Positions 1 to 6,866 of a stretch of 19,140 nucleotides of DNA are shown in pieces. Numbering within the stretch: position 1 is the stretch's first letter; every line of letters begins with the position of its first letter. The stretch is from the NCBI RefSeq assembly GCF_003217515.1, contig NZ_QJSX01000032.1, forward strand, positions 1 through 19,140, given 5' to 3'. The notes below the pieces were generated by a model. That model ran no database searches, had not been told where the DNA came from, and was given only the letters and a program-made list of their open reading frames with translations. This DNA comes from Deinococcus yavapaiensis KR-236 (GTDB lineage Bacteria > Deinococcota > Deinococci > Deinococcales > Deinococcaceae). The position numbers and the translations under genes are program-made.

Positions 1-105
1 GTGGAATTGATCAAGCCGATCGCCATGGAGGAAGGCTTGCGCTTCGCGATTCGCGAAGGCGGTCGTACCGTCGGCGCCGGCGTCGTCACCAAGGTGTTGG
101 AATAA
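1..105 (+). CDS. tuf: Elongation factor Tu, C-terminal end (partial)
   Basis: Frame 1 is open from the window edge to TAA at 103-105 and encodes the last 34 residues of EF-Tu. The visible part includes the conserved barrel segment with [19 protein letters not shown] and the family-typical end [12 protein letters not shown]-Tu is the GTPase that carries aminoacyl-tRNA to the ribosomal A site; these residues belong to beta-barrel domain 3. The gene starts outside the window. Its stop overlaps the rpsJ start by one base (TAATG), so the S10 genes follow tuf directly and there is no room for a separate S10 promoter or an E. coli-type L4-controlled leader. Confidence 0.96.
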
Positions 106-428
106 TGGTTGCTCCCAAAATCCGCATTAAACTGCGCGGCTTCGATCACAAGGCCCTGGACTCCAGCGCCTCGAAGATCGTCGACACCGTGCGCCGCACG
201 GGCGCGAACGTGTTCGGCCCCGTGCCGCTTCCCACGCGCATTCGTCGCTTCACCGTGCTGCGCTCGCCCTTCATCGACAAGGACAGCCGCGAGCACTTCG
301 AAATTCGCACCCACAACCGCCTTGTGGACATCGAGAACCCGACGAAGAAGACCATCGACAGCTTGATGACGCTCGATTTGCCCACGGGCGTGGACATCGA
401 GATCAAGACCGTCGGAGGCAGCCGATGA
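105..428 (+). CDS. rpsJ: 30S ribosomal protein S10
   Basis: This gene encodes 107 aa, near the usual 102-105. S10 sits in the head of the 30S subunit and in many bacteria also serves as NusE in antitermination. The family is recognised from IRIKLRGFDHKALD at residues 6-19, the loop GPVPLPTRIRRFTVLRSP at about 38-55, and the end segment DLPTGVDIEIK. The ATG start lies in a TAATG overlap with the tuf stop, which points to termination-reinitiation. The 3' end overlaps rplC by 4 nt (ATGA, 425-428). Confidence 0.98.
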   Translation: MVAPKIRIKLRGFDHKALDSSASKIVDTVRRTGANVFGPVPLPTRIRRFTVLRSPFIDKDSREHFEIRTHNRLVDIENPTKKTIDSLMTLDLPTGVDIEIKTVGGSR

Positions 429-1045
429 AAGGCATTCTCGGTACGAAGATTGGCATGACGCAAGTCTGGCGCGGCGACAAGGTCGTGCCCGTGACGGTCG
501 TGCTCGCCGGTCCGTGCCCTGTCGTGCAACGCAAGACGGCCGCGACGGACGGTTACAACGCTGTTCAGGTTGGCTTCGCGCCCAAGGCCGAAAAGCGAAT
601 CAACAAGCCCCTCTTGGGTCACCTCAAGAAGGCGGGCGTGTCGGGCGTGCGGTACTTGCGCGAATTCCGTGACTTCAGCCCCGAGGGTGACGCGGTCACC
701 GTCGACATCTTCGCCAACGGCGAGAAGATCGACGTGACAGGCACCAGTAAGGGTAAGGGCACTCAAGGCGTCATGAAGCGCTGGAACTTCGCCGGTGGTC
801 CCGCAAGCCACGGCTCGAAGAAGTGGCACCGCCGCCCCGGCTCGATCGGTCAGCGCAAGACGCCGGGCCGTGTGTACAAGGGTAAGCGCATGGCGGGCCG
901 CATGGGCTTGGACCGCGTGACGGTCCAGAACCTTGAGGTTGTGGAAGTTCGCCCCGAGGAGAACATCATCCTCGTCAAGGGCGCCGTTCCCGGCCACAAC
1001 GGTGGTCTCGTGGTACTGCGTCAGGCCGTCAAGGGAGGCAAGTGA
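425..1045 (+). CDS. rplC: 50S ribosomal protein L3
   Basis: The product has 206 aa, the usual length for L3, an early-assembling 23S rRNA binding protein whose central loop reaches the peptidyl transferase centre. It starts MKGILGTKIGMTQVW. The signature loop at residues about 118-160 (MKRWNFAGGPASHG, then GSIGQRKTPGRVYKGKRMAG) is present, including the glutamine of the GSIGQ motif that some bacteria methylate. The ATG at 425 overlaps the rpsJ stop (ATGA), with GGAGG at 414-418 as ribosome binding site. The stop overlaps the rplD ATG. Confidence 0.98.
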   Translation: MKGILGTKIGMTQVWRGDKVVPVTVVLAGPCPVVQRKTAATDGYNAVQVGFAPKAEKRINKPLLGHLKKAGVSGVRYLREFRDFSPEGDAVTVDIFANGEKIDVTGTSKGKGTQGVMKRWNFAGGPASHGSKKWHRRPGSIGQRKTPGRVYKGKRMAGRMGLDRVTVQNLEVVEVRPEENIILVKGAVPGHNGGLVVLRQAVKGGK

Positions 1046-1659
1046 TGGCCCAGATTAACGTTGTAGGTACGGCCGGGAGTCGCACGATCGACCTCGACCT
1101 GCCCGAAGTGAACGTCGGCGTCCTGCACGACGTCGTGACTTGGCAACTCGCCAAGCGCCGCGCCGGAACGGCGAGCACGAAGACGCGTTCGCAAGTGTCG
1201 CGCACCGGCAAGAAGATGTACAGCCAAAAGGGCACCGGCAACGCCCGTCACGGCAACCGCGCGGCTCCCATCTTCGTGGGCGGCGGCGTGGCGTTCGGCC
1301 CCAAGCCGCGTGACTACGAATACACCCTGCCCAAGAAGGTTCGTCAGCTCGGCCTCGCGATGGCCCTCGCCGATCGCGCCGCGACCGGTAAGCTCCTCGC
1401 CGTCGACAGCTTCGGCATCGACGACGGCAAGACCAAGAGCTTCCTCGCTTGGGCCGCCCAAAACGGCCTCGACGGCTCCGAGCGCGTGTTCGTCGTCACG
1501 GACAACGAAATCGTGCGTCGTGCCGCGCGCAACCTGCCTTGGGTGTTGGCGCTTCCGGTTGCGGGCCTCAACGTCTACGACATCCTGCGTCACGACCGTC
1601 TCGTGATCGACGCCTTGGTGCTGACGCCCGCGAGCGCGCCCGAAGGGAGCGAGCAGTGA
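1045..1659 (+). CDS. rplD: 50S ribosomal protein L4
   Basis: The product has 204 aa. L4 binds 23S rRNA domain I, and its loop lines the exit tunnel. Recognisable segments are GTASTKTRSQVSRTGKKMYSQKG followed by RHGNRAAPIFVGGGVAFGP, the tunnel loop, and a long C-terminal Rossmann-like part. I place the start at ATG 1045 rather than GTG 1042: GGGAGG at 1033-1038 lies 6 nt from the ATG but only 3 nt from the GTG, and MAQINV is the more family-like start. The start shares a base with the rplC stop (TGATG). In E. coli L4 represses its own operon at a leader upstream of S10; no such leader can exist here because tuf abuts rpsJ. Confidence 0.97.
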   Translation: MAQINVVGTAGSRTIDLDLPEVNVGVLHDVVTWQLAKRRAGTASTKTRSQVSRTGKKMYSQKGTGNARHGNRAAPIFVGGGVAFGPKPRDYEYTLPKKVRQLGLAMALADRAATGKLLAVDSFGIDDGKTKSFLAWAAQNGLDGSERVFVVTDNEIVRRAARNLPWVLALPVAGLNVYDILRHDRLVIDALVLTPASAPEGSEQ

Positions 1660-1943
1660 GCTTCTACGACATCATCAAGCAACCCGTGATCTCCGAAAAG
1701 GCGTACGCGGGCATGGAGCGCGGCGTGTACTCGTTCTGGGTCGATCCCAAGGCGAACAAGACGCAGATCAAGAACGCCGTTCAGCAAGCCTTCGGTGTGC
1801 GCGTCGTGAAGGTCAACACCATGAACGTCGAGGGGAAGCAGAAGCGCGTCGGCAAGTTCCAAGGCTACCGCGCGGACCGCAAGAAGGCCATCGTTCAGCT
1901 TGCCGAAGGCCAGAAAATCGAAGCCCTCGAGGGTCTGGTCTAA
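1656..1943 (+). CDS. rplW: 50S ribosomal protein L23
   Basis: A 95-aa L23, which sits at the tunnel exit and offers a docking site for trigger factor and SRP. It starts MSFYDIIKQPVISEKAY, the family N-terminus, and contains WVDPKANKTQIKNAVQQAFGV (about 33-53) and a basic loop. The start is GTG at 1656 inside a GTGA overlap with the rplD stop, served by GGGAG at 1645-1649 with 6-nt spacing. The reading frame is open further upstream, but only as a shadow of rplD. A 13-nt gap with AAGGAG leads to rplB. Confidence 0.96.
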   Translation: MSFYDIIKQPVISEKAYAGMERGVYSFWVDPKANKTQIKNAVQQAFGVRVVKVNTMNVEGKQKRVGKFQGYRADRKKAIVQLAEGQKIEALEGLV

Positions 1944-1956
1944 GGAGAACTGAATC

Positions 1957-2790
1957 ATGGCGATCAAGAAGTACCGTCCCTACACGCCCTCGCGGCGTTT
2001 CATGACGACGGCCGACTTTTCGGGCCTCACCAAGAAGCGCCCCGAGAAGAGCCTCACGGAAGCGAAGCCCAAGTCGGGCGGTCGTAACAACCGCGGCCGC
2101 ATCACCTCCCGCTTCATCGGTGGTGGCCACAAGCAGCTGTACCGCATCATCGACTTCAAGCGTCGCGACAAGGCGGGCGTGCCCGCGAAGGTCGCCTCAA
2201 TCGAGTACGACCCGAACCGCAGCGCGCGTATTGCCTTGCTGCACTACCTCGACGGCGAGAAGCGCTACGTCCTCGCGCCGGAAGGTCTCGCGGTCGGTGC
2301 GCGCGTGGTGAGCGGTCCGGAAGCCGTGCCCACGGTTGGCAATGCGTTGCCCTTGCGCTTCATTCCGGTCGGTACGGTCGTGCACGCGGTCGAACTCGTT
2401 CCCGGTAAGGGTGCGCAAATCGCTCGAAGCGCGGGCACCAGCATCCAGCTGCAAGGTAAGGAAGGCGACTACGTCGTCTTGCGCCTTCCCAGCGGCGAGC
2501 TGCGCCGCGTGCACACCGAGTGCTACGCGACGGTCGGTGCCGTCGGCAACGCCGAGCACAAGAACGTCATCTACGGCAAGGCCGGCCGTAGCCGCTGGCT
2601 CGGTCGCAAGCCCCACCAGCGCGGTAGCGCCATGAACCCCGTCGATCACCCGCACGGTGGTGGTGAAGGTCGCACGGGCGTCGGTCGTCCCCCGGTCAGC
2701 CCTTGGGGTCAGCAAGCCAAGGGACTCAAGACCCGCAAGAAGCGCAAGATCTCGGATCGTTTCATCATCGCGCGCCGCGGCGGGAAGTAA
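1957..2790 (+). CDS. rplB: 50S ribosomal protein L2
   Basis: The product has 277 aa, normal for L2, one of the primary 23S rRNA binders needed for subunit joining and peptidyl transfer. It starts MAIKKYRPYTPSRRF. The RNA-binding region contains NRGRITSRFIGGGHKQ at residues 45-60. The conserved signature AMNPVDHPHGGGEGR at about 225-239 holds the essential histidines, and the C-terminus is basic (GLKTRKKRKIS). An AAGGAG at 1942-1947 precedes the ATG. rpsS follows after 12 nt. Confidence 0.98.
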   Translation: MAIKKYRPYTPSRRFMTTADFSGLTKKRPEKSLTEAKPKSGGRNNRGRITSRFIGGGHKQLYRIIDFKRRDKAGVPAKVASIEYDPNRSARIALLHYLDGEKRYVLAPEGLAVGARVVSGPEAVPTVGNALPLRFIPVGTVVHAVELVPGKGAQIARSAGTSIQLQGKEGDYVVLRLPSGELRRVHTECYATVGAVGNAEHKNVIYGKAGRSRWLGRKPHQRGSAMNPVDHPHGGGEGRTGVGRPPVSPWGQQAKGLKTRKKRKISDRFIIARRGGK

Positions 2791-2802
2791 GGAGAGTAGC
2801 GA

Positions 2803-3090
2803 ATGCCTCGTAGCCTCAAGAAAGGGCCGTTCGTGGACGAGCACCTCCTGCGCAAGGTGGACGTCCTCAACGACCGCAACGACAAGCGTGTCATCAAGAC
2901 GTGGAGCCGTCGCAGCACCATCGTGCCCGAAATGATCGGTCACACGATCGCCGTGTACAACGGCAAGCAGCACGTGCCCGTCTTCGTGAACGAGCAGATG
3001 ATCGGCCACAAGCTCGGCGAGTTCAGCCCGACCCGCTCTTACCGCGGTCACGGCGCTGACAAGAACGCCAAGGGGAGCAAGAAGAAGTAA
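2803..3090 (+). CDS. rpsS: 30S ribosomal protein S19
   Basis: A 95-aa S19, located in the head of the 30S subunit near the A-site finger and forming a complex with S13. The start MPRSLKKGPFVDEHLL and the signature segment KTWSRRSTIVPEMIGHTIAVYNG are clear, as is HKLGEFSPTRSYRGHG near the end. GGAGAG at 2791-2796 is the ribosome binding site. The TAA stop overlaps the rplV ATG by one base (TAATG). Confidence 0.98.
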   Translation: MPRSLKKGPFVDEHLLRKVDVLNDRNDKRVIKTWSRRSTIVPEMIGHTIAVYNGKQHVPVFVNEQMIGHKLGEFSPTRSYRGHGADKNAKGSKKK

Positions 3091-3420
3091 TGCAGGCCAA
3101 AGCGATTGCCAAGTACATCCGCATCGCGCCGCGCAAGGTTCGCCTTGTCGTCGACGTGATTCGCGGCAAGAACGTGCGCGACGCCGAAGATCTGTTGCGC
3201 TTCGTCCCCCGCGGCGCTTCGGAGCCGGTCGCCAAGGTGCTCAAGAGCGCCAAGGCGAACGCCGTCAACAACCACGACATGATCGAAGACCGCCTTTACG
3301 TCGCGCAGGCGTTCGTTGACGCGGGCCCGACCCTCAAGCGTATCCTTCCGCGTGCCCGTGGCCGTGGCGACATCCTCAAGAAGCGCAGCAGCCACATCAC
3401 GATCATCCTGGAGGAGCGCA

Positions 3421-3428
<8 letters not shown>
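3090..3428 (+). CDS. rplV: 50S ribosomal protein L22
   Basis: A 112-aa L22, which binds all 23S rRNA domains and whose beta-hairpin lines the exit tunnel. Recognised from YIRIAPRKVRLVVDVIRGK at residues 9-27, the ANAVNNHDM helix, and the hairpin region GPTLKRILPRARGRGDILKKRSSHITI. The upstream frame runs only ten codons before a TGA (3057-3059) and holds no start codon, so the ATG in the TAATG junction is the only plausible start. This makes the protein shorter at its N-terminus than the D. radiodurans L22 I remember (about 134 aa). The 3' end overlaps rpsC by 8 nt. Confidence 0.97.
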
Positions 3429-4166
<738 letters not shown>

Positions 4167-4167
<1 letters not shown>

Positions 4168-4592
4168 TGCTTCTTCCCAAGCGTACCAAGTTCCGTAAGC
4201 AGTTCCGCGGTCGTATGACCGGCGCGGCGAAGGGCGGCGACTACGTCGCGTTCGGCGACTTCGGCCTCATCGCCGAAGAGCCCGCCTGGATTCGTAGCAA
4301 CCAAATCGAGGCGTGCCGTATTGTCATGAGCCGCCACTTCCGCCGTGGCGGTAAGATCTACATCCGCATTTTTCCCGATAAGCCTGTCACCAAAAAGCCT
4401 GCCGAAACCCGAATGGGTAAGGGCAAGGGTGCGGTAGAATATTGGGTCGCGGTTGTGAAGCCGGGACGCGTCATGTTCGAAGTGTCGGGCGTGACGGAAG
4501 AGCAGGCGAAGGAAGCCTTCCGCCTGGCGGGCCACAAGCTCCCCATCAAGACGAAGATGGTCAAGCGTGAGGTTTACGATGAAGCTCAGTGA
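4167..4592 (+). CDS. rplP: 50S ribosomal protein L16
   Basis: A 141-aa L16, which contacts A-site tRNA and 5S rRNA. The start MLLPKRTKFRKQFRGRMTG is nearly universal, which fixes the start at ATG 4167 and not at GTG 4164; AGGAGG at 4155-4160 lies 6 nt upstream of the ATG. Arg82 in the TRMGKGKGAVEYWVAVVKPG segment corresponds to the arginine that is hydroxylated in E. coli. The 3' end overlaps rpmC by 14 nt, the largest overlap in the S10 block. Confidence 0.97.
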
Positions 4593-4782
4593 AATGCGAG
4601 AGCTTTCGGGCGCGGACTTCGATCGTGAAGTGCAGGCGCGCAAGAAGCAACTCATGGAGCTGCGCTTTCAAGGTGCGATCGGGCAACTCGCCCAGCCGCA
4701 CCAAGTGAAGCTCCTCAAGCGCGAGATCGCGCAGCTTCTGACGGTCAAGGCCGAAATGGAGCGTCAGGGGTCGGTGAAGTAA
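4579..4782 (+). CDS. rpmC: 50S ribosomal protein L29
   Basis: A 67-aa L29, a two-helix protein next to L23 at the tunnel exit. The sequence MKLSEMRELSGADFDREVQA followed by KKQLMELRFQGAIGQLAQPHQVK gives the standard L29 pattern. I chose ATG 4579, inside rplP, over GTG 4567, because TGAGGT at 4568-4573 is well spaced for the ATG and the family begins MK(P/L)SEMR. The TAA at 4780-4782 is followed immediately by the rpsQ ATG with no spacer. Confidence 0.95.
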   Translation: MKLSEMRELSGADFDREVQARKKQLMELRFQGAIGQLAQPHQVKLLKREIAQLLTVKAEMERQGSVK

Positions 4783-5070
4783 ATGGCGAAGAAGACGCTG
4801 GTCGGGGTTGTGGTAAGCGATAAGGCGGAAAAGACGGTGTCCGTCAAAGTCGAACGCCGTTTCATGCACCCCCTGTACGGCAAGGTCGTGACGCGTACCA
4901 AGAAGTACGCGGCGCATGACGAAAGCAACGAGTTCCGCATCGGGGATCGCGTCGAGATCCTCTCGGTGCGTCCTGTCAGCAAGACCAAGGCATGGAAGGT
5001 CACGCGCCTCATCGAGCGCGCTCGTGGCGTCGAAGGCGGTCTCGCAGAAGTCGCCGGAGGTGAAGCATGA
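4783..5070 (+). CDS. rpsQ: 30S ribosomal protein S17
   Basis: A 95-aa S17, an OB-fold protein that binds early to the 5' domain of 16S rRNA. Family features: LVGVVVSDKAEKTVSVKVER (5-24), the loop HPLYGKVVTRTKKYAAHDE, and RIGDRVEILSVRPVSKTKAW. The C-terminal extension after the OB fold (about 15 residues, EGGLAEVAGGEA) is short and acidic. ATG directly follows the rpmC stop; AGGGGT at 4766-4771 may serve as ribosome binding site. The end overlaps rplN by 4 nt (ATGA). Confidence 0.97.
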   Translation: MAKKTLVGVVVSDKAEKTVSVKVERRFMHPLYGKVVTRTKKYAAHDESNEFRIGDRVEILSVRPVSKTKAWKVTRLIERARGVEGGLAEVAGGEA

Positions 5071-5471
5071 TCATGCCTCAATCGCGCCTCGACGTCGCCG
5101 ATAACAGCGGTGCACGCGAGCTGATGTGTATCCGCGTGCTCAACAGCGGCATCGGCGGCAAGGGCCTCACGAAGGGCGGGGGCGGTAACAAGCGCTACGC
5201 CCACGTTGGCGACATCATCGTCGCCTCGGTCAAGGACGCGGCACCTCGTGGTGCCGTGAAGGCAGGCGACGTCGTCAAGGCGGTTGTCGTGCGCACGACG
5301 AAGGACATCAAGCGTGCCGATGGCAGCACCATCCGCTTCGACAAGAACGCCGCCGTCATCATCAACAACCAAGGCGAGCCGCGTGGTACGCGCGTCTTCG
5401 GTCCGGTCGCTCGCGAACTTCGCGATCGCCGCTTCATGAAGATCGTCTCGCTCGCGCCGGAGGTGCTGTAA
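5067..5471 (+). CDS. rplN: 50S ribosomal protein L14
   Basis: A 134-aa L14, at the subunit interface and part of bridges B5 and B8. It starts MIMPQSRLDVADNSGAREL and contains the signature VVRTTKDIKRADGSTIRFD (about 75-93) and NNQGEPRGTRVFGPVARELR. It is almost residue for residue the D. radiodurans protein as I remember it, and both share a 12-residue glycine-rich insertion (GIGGKGLTKGGGGN) relative to E. coli. GGAGG at 5056-5060 precedes the ATG, which overlaps the rpsQ stop. The stop overlaps rplX (TAATG). Confidence 0.98.
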   Translation: MIMPQSRLDVADNSGARELMCIRVLNSGIGGKGLTKGGGGNKRYAHVGDIIVASVKDAAPRGAVKAGDVVKAVVVRTTKDIKRADGSTIRFDKNAAVIINNQGEPRGTRVFGPVARELRDRRFMKIVSLAPEVL

Positions 5472-5812
5472 TGCCGAGTGCGCAGCAAGAAAAAGCGGTG
5501 AAGTTGCACGTCAAGAAGGGCGACACCGTCATGGTGATCAGCGGCAAGCACAAGGGGAAGAGCGGTAAGATCCTCCTCGCGCTGCCCGCCGAGCAAAAGG
5601 TCGTCGTCGAAGGCGTGAACATCATCAAGAAGCACGTCAAGCCGAGCGCGTCGAACCCTCAAGGGGGCATCGAGGAGCGCGAGGCCGCGCTGCACGCCAG
5701 CAAGGTGCAACTTGTCGACCCGGAAACGGGCAAGCCGACGCGGACCCGCAAGCAGATCGTGGACGGCAAGAAAGTTCGTGTGGCCGTCAAGAGCGGCAAA
5801 GTCATCGACTGA
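5471..5812 (+). CDS. rplX: 50S ribosomal protein L24
   Basis: A 113-aa L24, an assembly initiator of the large subunit. The KOW motif is seen at about residues 14-35 (VKKGDTVMVISGKHKGKSGK). Next comes VEGVNIIKKHVKPSASNPQG, the standard second half. The ATG is in a TAATG junction with rplN, with GGAGG at 5459-5463 in front. It is followed by a 55-nt gap before rplE, the first real spacer since tuf. Confidence 0.97.
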   Translation: MPSAQQEKAVKLHVKKGDTVMVISGKHKGKSGKILLALPAEQKVVVEGVNIIKKHVKPSASNPQGGIEEREAALHASKVQLVDPETGKPTRTRKQIVDGKKVRVAVKSGKVID

Positions 5813-5867
5813 GGCTGCTTAGCCCGGTCGACGGGGCGACCAAGACCGCCCACACTCGAGGAGCATC
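5813..5867 (+). promoter_or_regulatory. Structured L24-L5 spacer, two small hairpins
   Basis: The 55-nt gap between rplX and rplE holds GGCT-GCTT-AGCC (5813-5824) and GGTCG(6-nt loop)CGACC (5826-5841), then a purine-rich segment with GAGGAG at 5857-5862 for rplE. In E. coli the S8 repressor site of the spc operon lies at exactly this junction. I see no clear copy of the S8 core sequence here, so a regulatory role is inferred only from position and structure. A short spacer with chance hairpins is the alternative. Confidence 0.35.
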
Positions 5868-6404
5868 ATGACTCTCAAGGACAAGTACAACAACGAAGTG
5901 CGCCAACAATTGCTGCAGCAGTTCGGCTACAGCAGCGTCATGGCCGTGCCGCGCATCGAGAAGGTCGTTATCAACCAAGGTCTCGGCAGCTCGAAGGAAG
6001 ACAGCAAGGCGATCGACAAGGCGAGCCGCGAGCTTGGGCTCATCAGCTTGCAAAAGCCGATCGTGACGAAAGCGAAGAAGAGCATCTCGAACTTCAAGCT
6101 TCGCCAAGGCATGCCCATCGGCGTGAAGGTGACGCTGCGCCGCGAGCGCATGTACGCCTTCATCGACAAGCTGATCAACGTGGGTCTGCCGCGTATTCGC
6201 GACTTCCGCGGCATCAATCCGAACGCGTTCGACGGCCGTGGCAACTACAACCTGGGCATTCGTGAACAGCTGATCTTCCCCGAGATCACCTATGATATGG
6301 TGGATGCCGTTCGCGGTTTCGACATCACGATTGTCACGACGGCGAAGACGGACGAGGAAGCGCGCGCGCTCCTGACTGCGATGGGTTTCCCGTTTAGGAA
6401 GTAA
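5868..6404 (+). CDS. rplE: 50S ribosomal protein L5
   Basis: A 178-aa L5, which binds 5S rRNA and touches S13 in bridge B1b. The sequence includes FGYSSVMAVPRIEKVVINQG (19-38), KAKKSISNFKLRQGMPIGVK, the P-site-facing loop, and the highly conserved GLPRIRDFRGINPNAFDGRG with YNLGIREQLIFPEI after it. The ATG at 5868 follows GAGGAG at 5857-5862. It ends with MGFPFRK, the family C-terminus. A 48-nt structured gap leads to rpsN. Confidence 0.98.
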   Translation: MTLKDKYNNEVRQQLLQQFGYSSVMAVPRIEKVVINQGLGSSKEDSKAIDKASRELGLISLQKPIVTKAKKSISNFKLRQGMPIGVKVTLRRERMYAFIDKLINVGLPRIRDFRGINPNAFDGRGNYNLGIREQLIFPEITYDMVDAVRGFDITIVTTAKTDEEARALLTAMGFPFRK

Positions 6405-6410
6405 GGACGT

Positions 6411-6434
6411 CGCCGCACTGGCTTCAGTGCGGTG
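6411..6434 (+). promoter_or_regulatory. Hairpin directly ahead of rpsN
   Basis: CCGCACTG (6413-6420), loop GCTT, CAGTGCGG (6425-6432) form a perfect 8-bp stem that can be extended by a G-U and a C-G pair to 6411-6434. It ends 8 nt before the AAGGAG (6443-6448) of rpsN. There is no T-run after it, so it is not a standard intrinsic terminator. Possible roles are mRNA stabilisation, attenuation or modulation of rpsN initiation; none can be decided from sequence. Confidence 0.5.
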
Positions 6435-6452
6435 CGTGAAAGAAGGAGCCGT

Positions 6453-6722
6453 ATGGCGAAGAAGAGTAAAATTGCGAAGCAAAAGCAACGCGAGAAATTG
6501 GTGGAGAAGTACGCCACGAAGCGCGCCGCGCTCAAGGCAGCGGGCGACTACGCCGGTCTCGCCGAGCTTCCGCGTGACGCCAGCCCCACCCGCTTGCGCA
6601 ACCGCTGCGAGCTGACGGGTCGTCCCCGTGGCTACTACCGTTTTTTCGGTGTGAGCCGCATCGTACTGCGCGAAAAAGCGCACAAGGGCGAGTTGCCCGG
6701 CGTGCGCAAAGCCTCCTGGTAA
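6453..6722 (+). CDS. rpsN: 30S ribosomal protein S14, zinc-independent (C-) type
   Basis: An 89-aa S14, a 16S rRNA 3'-domain protein in the 30S head. Start ATG 6453 with AAGGAG at 6443-6448; the frame upstream is open but not S14-like. The N-terminal part (MAKKSKIAKQKQREKLVEKY, then GDYAGLAELPRDASPTRLRN) is the long form lacking in zinc-ribbon S14. Against the 61-aa zinc form, the four ligand positions read Cys52, Thr55, Ser68 and Val71, so no zinc site remains. Length and N-terminus resemble the zinc-free second S14 of Bacillus and Staphylococcus (also 89 aa). The Deinococcus and Thermus S14 I recall is the 61-aa zinc form, so this gene at the standard spc position is unexpected. Both flanks are unusually long and structured. 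Confidence 0.95.
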   Translation: MAKKSKIAKQKQREKLVEKYATKRAALKAAGDYAGLAELPRDASPTRLRNRCELTGRPRGYYRFFGVSRIVLREKAHKGELPGVRKASW

Positions 6723-6866
6723 GCCGACCGGATACGAACTGCCAGCTTTGGCGGTGATCGTCCGGTTTCCGGAAACTCCTAACAAGAGAATCCAAAGCAG
6801 TTCTTTGGGGAAACCGTCGAGGTTTCCCCTCCAGCCAGGACGATAGGGTCCTGTGCGGAGGAAGCC
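6723..6866 (+). promoter_or_regulatory. 144-nt multi-hairpin leader of rpsH
   Basis: Elements in order: A, an interrupted 16-bp stem 6727-6766 (ACCGGA, CGA, ACTGCCA, loop GCTT, and their complements, with a 2-nt bulge on each side); A', TCCGG-TTT-CCGGA 6761-6773, sharing bases with A; B, CCAAAG/CTTTGG 6792-6808; C, GGGGAAACC-GTCGA-GGTTTCCCC 6807-6829; D, CAGGAC/GTCCTG 6836-6853. The rpsH Shine-Dalgarno GGAGG (6857-6861) can pair with CCTCC (6828-6832), which shares its first two bases with the 3' arm of C. No T-run follows any hairpin and I see no convincing -35/-10 pair. The arrangement suggests translational control of rpsH, possibly by S8 or another ligand; that role is inferred. Confidence 0.6.

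Noticed and set aside
1..120. L4-controlled S10 leader and promoter
   Set aside because: tuf and rpsJ overlap by one base, leaving no leader; any upstream promoter would lie inside tuf or before the window.
6405..6452. Zur-type operator in front of the zinc-free S14
   Set aside because: The only dyad here is the GC-rich hairpin stem; no AT-rich palindrome of the known Zur type is visible.
5802..6785. Long open frame of 327 codons on the - strand over rplE and rpsN
   Set aside because: It is antisense to two clear ribosomal genes, its product shows no recognisable family, and long antisense frames are expected in GC-rich, codon-biased DNA. Similar frames oppose rpsH-rplF, plsX and mscS.
6805..6849. 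Promoter for rpsH (TTGGGG or TAGGGT)
   Set aside because: Neither hexamer has a partner at 16-19 bp spacing, and both lie within hairpins.
6723..6866. Remnant of an ancestral zinc-type S14 gene or an intrinsic terminator
   Set aside because: None of the frames read gives S14-like residues, and no hairpin is followed by a T-run.
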